From: Armatimonadota bacterium
Lineage (GTDB): Bacteria; Armatimonadota; Fimbriimonadia; Fimbriimonadales; Fimbriimonadaceae
Assembly: GCA_025360125.1 (NCBI GenBank)
Contig: JANYCU010000021.1
Coordinates: 1 to 64,000 of the forward strand
Length of the DNA stretch: 64,000 nt
Direction: 5' to 3'
Below, piece after piece: positions 23,890 through 32,224 of the stretch (position 1 is its first letter; every line of letters begins with the position of its first letter). The notes under the pieces are model-generated. The model worked only from the letters and a program-made list of their open reading frames with translations. It did not search any database and was not told the origin of the DNA. The position numbers were made by a program, and so were the translations under genes.

Positions 23890-25035
23890 ATGAGTACAAG
23901 AGTCTATGTCTTCGATACAACGCTGAGGGACGGTGAGCAAAGCCCCGGAGTGCGTCTTTCGCTTGAAGAAAAGCTTGAGATTGGCCACCAGTTGGTGAGG
24001 CTTGGGGTTGATATCATCGAAGCTGGCTTCCCTATTTCCTCGCCCGGGGACTTTGAAAGCGTTCATCGGTTGGCAACTGAACTCAAAGGAGTGACAATCT
24101 GCGGGTTAACCCGAGCACGACAAAAGGACATTGAAATTGCCGCTGAGGCTTTGAAACCAGCCGAACGACGAAGAATCCATACGGGCCTGGGCGTCAGCGA
24201 GAACCACTTGGTCAATAAGCTGCGAATGTCAAAGGATGAAGCCCTCGAAACGGGAGTTAAGGCCGTTAAGTGCGCAAGGCAATTTACCGATGACATTGAG
24301 TATTTCATGGAGGACTCTGGCCGAGCCGACCTCGACTACGTTTACCGAGTTGTTGAATCCGTTATCGACGCCGGGGCCACCGTCATCAACGTTCCAGATA
24401 CCACGGGGTTCACGTATCCTACCGAGTACTACAACCTCATGAAGGGCATCATGGATAATGTGCCTAACATCGACAAGGCGATCCTTAGCTGCCACTGTCA
24501 TAACGACCTTGGAATGGCGACGGCGAATACTCTCAGCGGTGTTCTTGGGGGAGCAAGACAAGTCGAAGTCACGGTCAACGGGATAGGCGAAAGGGCGGGC
24601 AATACCGCGCTCGAAGAAGTCGTGATGGCGATGTATATTCGTCGCGATAAGTTTGATATGGCGACCAAGATCGACACTACCCAGTTATTGGCGACCTCGC
24701 AAATGGTTTCAAAGTTGACGGGAATGTTAATTCAGCGAAATAAGGCAATAGTGGGCGCAAACGCCTACGCCCACAGCAGCGGCATCCACCAAGATGGAGT
24801 TCTCAAAGATCGATCAACATACGAAATCATTGACCCAACGCTTGTCGGTGCGCTCAAGAGCGAGATAATTCTAACTGCTCGGTCCGGTCGACACGGATTA
24901 AAGCACCGATTGCAGGAACTGGGCTACGAGTTCACTCCAGAGCGATTTGAAATTCTTTACAATAAATTCGTGGAGCTTGCGGATACAGTGCAAGAAGTCG
25001 GTGACGACCATCTTCGGCAACTTGTTGCTAGTTAA
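23890..25035 (+). CDS. leuA: 2-isopropylmalate synthase, short form without regulatory domain
   Basis: A 381-residue DRE-TIM metallolyase from ATG 23890 (an in-frame upstream extension has no family similarity). It has FDTTLRDGEQSPG, GFPISSPGDFE, CHCHNDLGMATAN and the metal-binding HSSGIHQDG. The first step of leucine synthesis condenses acetyl-CoA with 2-oxoisovalerate. Typical LeuA has ~500 residues with a C-terminal leucine-binding LeuA_dimer domain. Here the protein stops after the linker (HLRQLVAS), so leucine feedback at this site is not expected. Citramalate or homocitrate synthase activity is an alternative. leuD lies at 51.7 kb. Confidence 0.85.
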   Translation: MSTRVYVFDTTLRDGEQSPGVRLSLEEKLEIGHQLVRLGVDIIEAGFPISSPGDFESVHRLATELKGVTICGLTRARQKDIEIAAEALKPAERRRIHTGLGVSENHLVNKLRMSKDEALETGVKAVKCARQFTDDIEYFMEDSGRADLDYVYRVVESVIDAGATVINVPDTTGFTYPTEYYNLMKGIMDNVPNIDKAILSCHCHNDLGMATANTLSGVLGGARQVEVTVNGIGERAGNTALEEVVMAMYIRRDKFDMATKIDTTQLLATSQMVSKLTGMLIQRNKAIVGANAYAHSSGIHQDGVLKDRSTYEIIDPTLVGALKSEIILTARSGRHGLKHRLQELGYEFTPERFEILYNKFVELADTVQEVGDDHLRQLVAS

Positions 25036-25723
25036 GCCTTAACGAATCAGCGACTTCCTTCTCAATTGTTGTTACCACCTCAGGTGATTCAACGGTAATG
25101 AATCGAAGAACATAAAGGTCTCGGCCATTGGGAATCAAATAACTGATTTGGGTGTACATTGCACCGTCGGTCTGTTGCCATGTTGCCTGCATTCGGTGGG
25201 CTAAGCCAATCGGCAAAGTCACGTCTTTTGCTATCTGCTTTGAGTTAAAGCAATCTTGTTCAGAACCATCGGTATCGAGCCAGGTCCAGTTGGAGCTCTG
25301 GGATTTTTTTTTGACGTAAAATCGAGTTAATTCTTCGCCAATGACCTTTTGGTTGGTAGAGACGCAATGGAGGATGATTCCTTTTTGAGCCAACTTATCA
25401 AGGTTCTTGAGCTCGTCTTCTTTATTAATTCGATCAAATCCTTTGGTGATGTCCTCGATATTCTTCGCCTCATCAGCCGTCAACTTTGGTGCAGAAGGGT
25501 CATTTGTTGCCAAAATATCAGCAACGTTTCCAGTTCCAAAAAGAGTATTTGCACCTTGTCGCCAGCCTGAAGGCACGGCCAAGGACACATCTTTGTCATT
25601 ACTATCTGCTTTCACCCACCCTTGCGGCAAAACGAATGCAACCTTTTTGTGCTCAACTCCCCCACCCATGGTGCATCCGCCTATTAGGGCGCATACACAA
25701 AAAGAAAAGTAATATCTTTTCAT
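25028..25723 (-). CDS. Lipoprotein of unknown function
   Basis: A 231-residue protein from ATG 25723 with a lipoprotein signal (KRYYFSFCVCALIGGC, Cys +1). The exported part alternates strands and loops (VAFVLPQGWVKADSND, SLAVPSGWRQG, MYTQISYLIPNGRDLYVLRF), similar in style to PsbP-like or DUF1795-like lipoproteins that start with two 'P.GW' strands. It overlaps leuA tail-to-tail by eight bases. Its start codon lies in the loop of a 14-bp perfect hairpin. Confidence 0.7.
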   Translation of the reverse strand: MKRYYFSFCVCALIGGCTMGGGVEHKKVAFVLPQGWVKADSNDKDVSLAVPSGWRQGANTLFGTGNVADILATNDPSAPKLTADEAKNIEDITKGFDRINKEDELKNLDKLAQKGIILHCVSTNQKVIGEELTRFYVKKKSQSSNWTWLDTDGSEQDCFNSKQIAKDVTLPIGLAHRMQATWQQTDGAMYTQISYLIPNGRDLYVLRFITVESPEVVTTIEKEVADSLRLN

Positions 25724-25739
25724 AGGAAAAGATATTACT
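25708..25739 (-). promoter_or_regulatory. Perfect 14-bp hairpin around a start codon
   Basis: The arms AGTAATATCTTTTC (25708-25721) and GAAAAGATATTACT (25726-25739) are exact complements around a 4-base loop. The lipoprotein ATG (25721-25723) begins in that loop. It may be an mRNA hairpin controlling translation or an operator at the start of the gene. Confidence 0.5.
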
Positions 25740-25763
25740 CTGGAAATCAAACCGTTTGATTAT

Positions 25764-27020
25764 CTATTTAAAGAAATCAAATCCTTGAAGCTTATCTCGG
25801 ACGCTGGCAAGGAATGCCCCAGCCGCCATTCCATCGATGATTCGATGGTCGTAAGTTAAGACTAAGTGCATGATGGACCGAATCGCAATCATATCGTTGA
25901 TTACGACTGGCATTTTCTTGATTGAATAGGTTCCCAGGATTCCTGCTTGGGGTGCATTGATCATCGGTGTTCCAAAAAGAGCGCCATAGGTGCCTGGATT
26001 GGTAAGGGTAAATGTTCCGCCCTGTACGTCCTCTGGCTTAAGCGAATTGCTTCGAGCCTTCTTCGCAATCGCATCTAAATCCTTGGCTATTTCGACCAAC
26101 GTTTTCTTGTGGCAATCTCTGATAACTGGGACGATAAGTCCGCCTTCGCCTTTCGCACCGAGGGCCACCGCAATTCCAATATGAACGGCGTTATTCCTAA
26201 GAATATTTCCGTCGGCTTGTAGTGCTGAGTTCACGCCAGGAAAGGCTTGAAGCGATTCGGTGAGGGCTTTGATGAAGAACGGTGTATAGGTGAGTTTGAC
26301 TCCATAAGTCTCGAGGAATGATTCCTTGTTGTGGTCGCGGAAATTGACCATGTTGGTCACGTCGACTTCGGTAACCGTAGACACGGTTGGAATTTGAGAT
26401 GACTTGATCATATGATCGGCAATCATCTTTCGCATTCCGACGAGAGGAATAATTTCTTGATCTGGACCTGCGACCGTTGGAGTGATTGGTTTGACCTCGG
26501 GGGCTGCTTTTGGAGTAGCTACTGGTTTCGCTCCACCTGAGCCTAAGTAAGCTTCAATGTCCTTCTTGGTGACACGTCCGCCATCACCAGATCCGGCAAT
26601 TGCTGCTAGCTGACCTTCAGAAATTCCGTGCTCCTTTGCCATCGCCCGAACGACCGGGGTGTACCACTTCTTGTCGTCGACATTGGACGGAGTCGCAACT
26701 GAGGTTGGCGCATACGGAGTTGCGGGTGTCGGAGTTACTTCTGCTGGCTTCGACTCGGCCTTCGGGGAGGTAGCCGCTGCACCATCAGTTTCTATGTATC
26801 CCATCGCTTCAAAAACCTTAACGGTAGCACCTTCGGCAATCGTTATCTCGGTCAAAACGCCAGCGGCGGGGGCTTGGAGTTCGGTGTTAACCTTATCCGT
26901 CATGATCTCAACGACCGGCTCGTCTTCCTTGACCGTATCGCCAATGTTCTTCAGCCAACGACTAACGGTTCCTTCGTGAACGGACTCGCCAAGCTCGGGC
27001 ATCAAGATCTCTACGCGCAT
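25764..27020 (-). CDS. 2-oxoacid dehydrogenase E2 (dihydrolipoamide acyltransferase)
   Basis: A 418-residue protein. The lipoyl domain (1-77) has the lipoylated Lys in IMTDKVNTELQAP. A Pro/Ala/Thr-rich linker and an E1/E3-binding domain (VVRAMAKEHGISEGQLAAIA to GGRVTKKDIEAYL, about 127-160) follow. The catalytic domain ends with DHRIIDGMAAGAF (His … Asp-Gly). The complex may use pyruvate, 2-oxoglutarate or branched-chain 2-oxoacids. The sequence does not decide which. No E1 or E3 gene is adjacent. It lies four bases after the phenylalanine hydroxylase stop, so they may share a transcript. Confidence 0.93.
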   Translation of the reverse strand: MRVEILMPELGESVHEGTVSRWLKNIGDTVKEDEPVVEIMTDKVNTELQAPAAGVLTEITIAEGATVKVFEAMGYIETDGAAATSPKAESKPAEVTPTPATPYAPTSVATPSNVDDKKWYTPVVRAMAKEHGISEGQLAAIAGSGDGGRVTKKDIEAYLGSGGAKPVATPKAAPEVKPITPTVAGPDQEIIPLVGMRKMIADHMIKSSQIPTVSTVTEVDVTNMVNFRDHNKESFLETYGVKLTYTPFFIKALTESLQAFPGVNSALQADGNILRNNAVHIGIAVALGAKGEGGLIVPVIRDCHKKTLVEIAKDLDAIAKKARSNSLKPEDVQGGTFTLTNPGTYGALFGTPMINAPQAGILGTYSIKKMPVVINDMIAIRSIMHLVLTYDHRIIDGMAAGAFLASVRDKLQGFDFFK

Positions 27021-27024
27021 GTTG

Positions 27025-27957
27025 TTAGTTTACCGATCCTGGAACCAAGAAACTTCTCAGATCCTCCTCGTTTACGGCAGGTTCTCCACCAGAAACATTG
27101 TTGAGCCGTCCGTCCTTCATCCAGGCTTCTAATTCGTCAACCAGCGAGAAGAGGTGGTCAAACGAATCAACCCAGAACAAGAGAGGCTGATAGTGGTCAA
27201 TTTCGAAATACTGATTGATGACCCATTCCAACTGAATAGGATATCTTTGGACATTGGGAGACTCGATGCAGTGCTCGATTTCACCGTAGGAGCTTAAAAG
27301 GCCACTTCCATAAACTTTCAATCCGTCTTTGCCTTTCATGAGTCCAAATTCGATGGTGAACCAAAAGAAGCGAGCCATCGCTTTGATGATGCTTTCAAGG
27401 CGAACCAACTTTTCATGCTCGTCCTTGATTCCCGATCCTATTTCTGCCGCCAAATAAGCAAGTTCACCAAACCGAACCAACGTATCGGCAAATGCCTTGT
27501 CGGTGTGCATCGGCACGTGGCCGGCAATATCATGAAAGATGTCTGGTTCGGGCAAATAATCAAGTTGATCCGCTCGACGAATGGTGATTGTCGTTGGGAA
27601 ATCTCGATTGCGAAGACAATCGAAAAACTTGTATGCCGGCACGTATCCCGCAACCGCTTTCGCCCGAAAACCTGTCAACGGATTCAGAAAGTTGTTGACG
27701 TCATCTAGTCGTGGAACTTGATTTGGATTTAAGCAAAGGGACTCGATTCCTTTGAGGAAATGAGGGTTTGCGTACTTTTCCCACCGGGGCAACATTCTTG
27801 CAAATAACTTGCGCCAAGCCTCATGATTTTGCTCCGAATATTCCTCGTAAGGTTGGTGGATGTACAGTTGACCTTGTGCCTTCGCATCCTCAATAAAAGG
27901 GGCTTCAGTGGTCGTCAACCCTCGGGCCCCTTTGCCCGCTGCGGTATTCATATTCAT
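27025..27957 (-). CDS. phhA: Phenylalanine 4-monooxygenase
   Basis: A 310-residue biopterin-dependent aromatic amino acid hydroxylase. The iron ligands are the two His in PDIFHDIAGHVPMHTD and the Glu in FFWFTIEFGL. Other conserved parts are PLTGFRAKAVAGYVPAYKFF and YGSGLLSSYGEIEHC. It converts phenylalanine to tyrosine. There is no N-terminal ACT regulatory domain, as usual for bacterial enzymes. It is directly upstream of the E2 gene. Confidence 0.95.
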   Translation of the reverse strand: MNMNTAAGKGARGLTTTEAPFIEDAKAQGQLYIHQPYEEYSEQNHEAWRKLFARMLPRWEKYANPHFLKGIESLCLNPNQVPRLDDVNNFLNPLTGFRAKAVAGYVPAYKFFDCLRNRDFPTTITIRRADQLDYLPEPDIFHDIAGHVPMHTDKAFADTLVRFGELAYLAAEIGSGIKDEHEKLVRLESIIKAMARFFWFTIEFGLMKGKDGLKVYGSGLLSSYGEIEHCIESPNVQRYPIQLEWVINQYFEIDHYQPLLFWVDSFDHLFSLVDELEAWMKDGRLNNVSGGEPAVNEEDLRSFLVPGSVN

Positions 27958-27970
27958 ATCTTAGCAAACA

Positions 27971-28342
27971 TTAGTAAGTGCGACGTTGCTCGTTTCGCTG
28001 AACCATCCATTTGTAGAGGAATATCCCGGCAACGCTCAAAAGTGGAACAAAGAGGGCGAGCCAGTGGCTAATTTGGAGTTTGCGCGTGATCACGGTGCTT
28101 GCATAAAAGTCGTTGGACAAAAAAACCACCCGCTGCAATCCAAACAAGGCGCCAAGCGAGATTGGAACGAATGACATCCACCACCACCACGCTGGTTTGC
28201 CATATGATCGCTGGTAGGTAATTGAGCCAATGAACAGGATGACTCCAAAAAATGCGCACAAAAATGAAGTAATAACAATGTCCATTGCACTCTGCGGACA
28301 TCCGGTTGGAGCTCCCTGTTCGGCGTTAAAAAATGACAACAT
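27971..28342 (-). CDS. Small membrane protein
   Basis: A 123-residue protein with three membrane segments (VITSFLCAFFGVILFIGSI, WWWMSFVPISLGALFGL, HWLALFVPLLSVAGIFLY) and a basic C-terminus (RNEQRRTY). ATG 28285 (MDIVITSF) is an alternative start that would remove a non-hydrophobic leader. No family is recognised. It lies 13 bases upstream of phhA on the same strand. Confidence 0.6.
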   Translation of the reverse strand: MLSFFNAEQGAPTGCPQSAMDIVITSFLCAFFGVILFIGSITYQRSYGKPAWWWWMSFVPISLGALFGLQRVVFLSNDFYASTVITRKLQISHWLALFVPLLSVAGIFLYKWMVQRNEQRRTY

Positions 28343-28425
28343 TGAATGTTATTATGGGTGTTTTGGCGAAACTTCTTATTGTAACTTGCCAGATAATGTT
28401 CGAAATTGGATAGCATCTTAACCCT

Positions 28426-30414
28426 ATGGTTGAATTAGTCCTTGCGATGACCCAGTTTGGCGTGCAAACTCGAGTTCCGGCGTTTCCTCTCGTAACTCAT
28501 TCGCCCTACTTCAGTTGTTGGCTCATGGGAGACCATTTGAACAGGAACTGGGCTAAACACTGGTCTGGCAATACTCAAGCGATCTCTGGGTACATCAAGA
28601 TTGATGGCAAAGCGTATCGTTTCTGCGGAAACGGGGGCCGAGCCGAAGAATTGCCTCAAATTGGGACAGAACTAACCGCGACGACCTCAACCTTCAAATT
28701 TAGTAAGGATGGCATTGCCTTCGACATCAATTTTGTCTCGCCTTTACTCCCAAAGAACCTTGAAGTTTCAACCCGACCGACCTCTTATCTCAACACGAGT
28801 ACGAAATCGACGGACGGAAAGACTCACGAAGTGTCGCTTTATATGGACTTCACCGCTGAATGGTGTGTTGGCAACGAATCTCAACCAGTCATTGCCTCAC
28901 GAAGCAAACTGGGCGACCTCGAAGCCCTCTCGTTCCGCTCGGCCGATCAACCGACTCTGAAACGCACAGGAGATCAAATCACGATTGATTGGGGCTCATT
29001 CTGGGCTGCGGGAAGCAAGGATGAAGGATGGAGCTCGACCATCTCCGCACACAATACATCCCGGAGTGCCTTTGTCAATGGGGTTTCGCTGGACGAAGAC
29101 GACCTAAGGTTTCCACGGGCGGCCAATGATGATTACCCGGTCTTGGCTTTTCAGACTAAATTTAGCGTCGGCGACTCGTCAGAAGATCGAAACTTGATGA
29201 TTGCTTACGACGAAGATTATGCGATCGAATACTTCAAGCGGCCACTCCGCCCCTATTGGAATCGTAACGAAATTGGCATGGGAGCCTTGCTGAAAAAAGC
29301 AAATGCCGAACGAGACTCGATTTTTAAGGCATGCGACAAATTTGACAAAGAACTGGCCGAGAAACTGGCTGCAATCTCTCCTGAATATAAGACAATTGGA
29401 TTGCTTGCCTATCGGCAATGCATTGCTGGGCATGGTTTTGTCCAGGATCTCAACGGAGATACCTTGGGCTTTAGTAAAGAAAACACGTCGAACGGTTGCA
29501 TTGGAACTGTTGATGTGCTGTTCCCTGCTGCTCCGTACTACCTCTATTTCGATCCTGAAATGCTCAAAGCCCAACTGATTCCGTTGCTGGACTACGGGTC
29601 ATCGAGTCGGTGGAAATTTGATTTTGCCCCGCATGACCTCGGTCAGTATCCTAAAGCCAACGGCCAGGTGTATGGCGGTGGAGAACGAACGGAGGAGAAC
29701 CAGATGCCTGTTGAGGAGTCAGCAAACCTGTTGATTCTCACGTTGGCCTACCAGCGGGCAACGGGAGATAAGTCCTTCGCCCTCAAATACGCCGGAACTC
29801 TTAAAAAGTGGGCGAATTATTTGGAGCGAAAGGGATTCGATCCGGAAAACCAACTCTGTACCGATGACTTTGCTGGGCATTTGGCTCACAATACCAATTT
29901 ATCGCTCAAAGCAATTATCGCGCTTCGGGCTTTCGGAGAACTATCGGGAGACCAGAAATTTACCAAACTCGCTGAACAGTGGGCCAAAGATTGGGTGAAG
30001 GTTGCGGATGATGGTGATCACTTTCGGCTGACGTTCGACAGAGCAAACACGTGGAGCCTGAAATACAACCTTTTGTGGGACGAACTGCTTGGCTTTGGTC
30101 TCTTCCCGCGAGCGGTGGTTGACAAGGAGCTTAACTATTACATCAAGGTCCAAAACCAATATGGCGTTCCGCTCGATTCACGGGTTGCTTACACCAAGAC
30201 CGATTGGCTGATGTGGGCGGCCGCGTTAGGCGATCAAAAGCAGTTTGATGCCCTTACGAAGCCCGTAACAAAGTGGCTGCTAGAAACCCCCTCGCGGGTT
30301 CCCTTTACCGACTGGTACGAAACGAAAACGGGCGAGACAAGGGGAATGTATGCGAGAACGGTCATCGGCGGAGTCTTTGCTCGACTCCTTCGAGATAGCC
30401 ATCGTCTCCGGTAA
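28426..30414 (+). CDS. GtaA-like protein (DUF5127/DUF4965/DUF1793 architecture)
   Basis: A 662-residue protein resembling fungal glutaminase GtaA and bacterial relatives. The N-terminal beta-sandwich contains LMGDHLNRNWAKHWSGNTQA and a 'SYLNTST' region. The C-terminal all-alpha barrel contains FAPHDLGQYPKANGQVYGGG, MPVEESANLLILTLAY, DDFAGHLAHNTNLSLKAI and KYNLLWDELLGF. That second half resembles (alpha/alpha)6 glycosidases, so glutaminase activity should not be assumed. Export is likely for the family, but the N-terminus is only weakly signal-like. It ends at a bidirectional terminator. Confidence 0.8.
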   Translation: MVELVLAMTQFGVQTRVPAFPLVTHSPYFSCWLMGDHLNRNWAKHWSGNTQAISGYIKIDGKAYRFCGNGGRAEELPQIGTELTATTSTFKFSKDGIAFDINFVSPLLPKNLEVSTRPTSYLNTSTKSTDGKTHEVSLYMDFTAEWCVGNESQPVIASRSKLGDLEALSFRSADQPTLKRTGDQITIDWGSFWAAGSKDEGWSSTISAHNTSRSAFVNGVSLDEDDLRFPRAANDDYPVLAFQTKFSVGDSSEDRNLMIAYDEDYAIEYFKRPLRPYWNRNEIGMGALLKKANAERDSIFKACDKFDKELAEKLAAISPEYKTIGLLAYRQCIAGHGFVQDLNGDTLGFSKENTSNGCIGTVDVLFPAAPYYLYFDPEMLKAQLIPLLDYGSSSRWKFDFAPHDLGQYPKANGQVYGGGERTEENQMPVEESANLLILTLAYQRATGDKSFALKYAGTLKKWANYLERKGFDPENQLCTDDFAGHLAHNTNLSLKAIIALRAFGELSGDQKFTKLAEQWAKDWVKVADDGDHFRLTFDRANTWSLKYNLLWDELLGFGLFPRAVVDKELNYYIKVQNQYGVPLDSRVAYTKTDWLMWAAALGDQKQFDALTKPVTKWLLETPSRVPFTDWYETKTGETRGMYARTVIGGVFARLLRDSHRLR

Positions 30415-30425
30415 GGCGTCAATAA

Positions 30426-30458
30426 AAAAAGCCCCAAGCTCATTACTTGGGGCTTTTT
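30426..30458. terminator. Bidirectional terminator
   Basis: The arms AAAAAGCCCCAAG (30426-30438) and CTTGGGGCTTTTT (30446-30458) surround a 7-base loop, with A/T tracts on both sides. It lies between the convergent GtaA-like gene and the receiver gene and can serve both. Confidence 0.9.
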
Positions 30459-30470
30459 AAATTGTTTGAC

Positions 30471-30884
30471 TTAAAGGTCGATTCGTTTGCTCTTTCCGCC
30501 GCCGTCAGGGCCGTCGTTGCCATCAAGAATTCTCTTGACGAATGTGACGAGTTCCATCGGGTTGAAAGGTTTGGTCAGATACATATCTGCACCGTAGTGG
30601 TAGCCCTCAAAAACGTCCTTGTCTTGCGCTTTCGCGGTCAACATAATGACCGGAAGTGCTTCCGTTTCTGGCTCGCGTCTCAGCGATTTTAATACTTCAA
30701 AGCCGTCCATATATGGCATCATGACGTCGAGGACGCACATGTCGGGTTTTTCAGATTTGACTTTTTCCAAGCCCTCTTTCCCGTCAAATGCCGTCACGAC
30801 TGTATAGCCATTTCGCTCAAGATTGACCTGAATCAAACGAACTATGTGGCGCTCATCGTCACAAACTAGAATCTTCTTTGGCAT
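30471..30884 (-). CDS. Single-domain response regulator (CheY-like)
   Basis: A 137-residue receiver domain with acidic pocket CDDE (9-10), phospho-acceptor Asp53 in CVLDVMMPYMDG, Thr in MLTAKAQD and Lys in LTKPFNP. It has no output domain, only a short Gly/Lys-rich tail. The start has AGGAGA seven bases upstream. A close paralogue lies immediately upstream on the same strand, and a GAF/HisKA_2 kinase is 2.6 kb away. It probably acts through protein contacts. Confidence 0.93.
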   Translation of the reverse strand: MPKKILVCDDERHIVRLIQVNLERNGYTVVTAFDGKEGLEKVKSEKPDMCVLDVMMPYMDGFEVLKSLRREPETEALPVIMLTAKAQDKDVFEGYHYGADMYLTKPFNPMELVTFVKRILDGNDGPDGGGKSKRIDL

Positions 30885-30962
30885 GCAGTTCTCCTAGATA
30901 TCTCCCTTCTAGGCTAGCATCGTACCACAACTATTTACCGTTGTACATCCTGTAAGAATGAT

Positions 30963-31364
30963 CTATGAAGAATGTTGCAAAATTAACTCGACGCATCGAA
31001 CGATTTCTTCAGGATCAAACGGCTTCGTCAGGTACATCGTTGCACCCCGATGAAAAGCTTCATAGACATCTTCATCCTGGGCTTTTACGGTTAAAAGGAC
31101 GACGGGAAGCTCGACGGTTGCCGCATTATTTCGAATTTTCGTCAGAACCTCAAGCCCGCTAATGTAGGGCATCATTACGTCGAGCAAGCAGATGTCTGGT
31201 TGATGCTCCTCAAGCTGCGTTAGCGCTTCTCGACCATCGGTAGCGGTGATCACATCGAATTCCTTTCGTTGAAAGTGGACCTGCAGCAACCGCAACACAA
31301 AGGGTTCATCATCACAAATGAGGATTTTGGTTCGTCGGGACATGCTTTCCTGCGCTTGGCTCAT
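30963..31364 (-). CDS. Single-domain response regulator (CheY-like), paralogue
   Basis: A 133-residue receiver with acceptor Asp62 in CLLDVMMPYISG, acidic pair CDDE, Thr in LLTVKAQDED and Lys in LTKPFDPEE. It is clearly paralogous to the receiver at 30471-30884. ATG 31343 (MSRRTKIL) is an alternative start that trims a non-conserved leader. A 78-base gap without a clear terminator separates the two genes, so co-transcription is possible. Confidence 0.92.
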   Translation of the reverse strand: MSQAQESMSRRTKILICDDEPFVLRLLQVHFQRKEFDVITATDGREALTQLEEHQPDICLLDVMMPYISGLEVLTKIRNNAATVELPVVLLTVKAQDEDVYEAFHRGATMYLTKPFDPEEIVRCVELILQHSS

Positions 31365-31441
31365 TCTACTGCACCTGGTTCCATCAGACGAAACTCGTGC
31401 CAGTGGAGTTCCACTCGTGGGACCAAGGTATCCTAACTCAC

Positions 31442-32224
31442 GTGAAACTTTGCCGATTTGAACTAAAATCAGAACCTGGCGTGATCAAATCCGGGATGGT
31501 TTATTCAGGCAAAATCTATGAGACTGATGGGACCGAGGCGATTGCTGTTCACGACGCAATGGACATTCGACCACTCTGTCCAATTCCAACCCCGCCCAGT
31601 GTTCGCATTTTTCGATCTGACATCGGAAAGCAGTCTCAAGACCCTCATTTCTTCTATGGGAATCCGGGAGCGGTCATTGGACCTAGTCAAATTGTCAATT
31701 TGCCCAATGCTGACAACGATTTTGTTGTTCGTTGCTATTTAGGTGGCACGATTGTTGGTTCGGGCTACCATGTCAATGTCGAAGAAGCCGAAGCGATGAT
31801 CCTCGGCCTTACTCTGGTTTGCATTGTTACTGGCAAGGGCCTCGAAAACGAGGAGAGGGAGCAAGGAATTGGCCTAGGACGATCCCATGACCTTGGAATC
31901 GTGATTGGTCCGGTTTTGACGACGCCTGACGAACTCGACGACGTTATGGTGATGACTGCTAACGGAATTCTCTACAAGCTTGAGGCGTCAATAAAAGTAA
32001 ATCATGTCGAACGCGCGACCGCTAACTTTGAAGAGTTCACAATCTCAATGATCGAAGCCGTTCGTTTTGCTTCCGAAACGTGCACCCTCCATGCTGGTGA
32101 CATTTTCTGCGTGGGACCCATTTTTGAAGACATCGAAAGCACGGTTTCCCACGGCGACGAATTTCAATTTTCAATGGAGCGACTCGGGACGCTCGCCCTT
32201 AAACTCAATGACCAACCTCAATAA
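31442..32224 (+). CDS. Fumarylacetoacetate hydrolase-fold protein, metal site degenerate
   Basis: About 260 residues from GTG 31442 (VKLCRFELK, the usual FAH N-terminus). An in-frame GTG 31397 adds 15 non-conserved residues. The fold is indicated by PPSVRIFRSDIGK, FFYGNPGAVIGPSQIV, GYHVNVEEAEAMILGLTLVC and GRSHDLGIVIGPVLTT. FAH enzymes bind Mg/Ca through a Glu-x-Glu strand (…DYEVEL…), which here reads NDFVVRCYLGG. The usual Asp-rich block after it reads VTGKGLENEEREQG. A catalytic FAH role is therefore doubtful. It overlaps the M16 peptidase start by 17 bases. Confidence 0.7.
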   Translation: MKLCRFELKSEPGVIKSGMVYSGKIYETDGTEAIAVHDAMDIRPLCPIPTPPSVRIFRSDIGKQSQDPHFFYGNPGAVIGPSQIVNLPNADNDFVVRCYLGGTIVGSGYHVNVEEAEAMILGLTLVCIVTGKGLENEEREQGIGLGRSHDLGIVIGPVLTTPDELDDVMVMTANGILYKLEASIKVNHVERATANFEEFTISMIEAVRFASETCTLHAGDIFCVGPIFEDIESTVSHGDEFQFSMERLGTLALKLNDQPQ

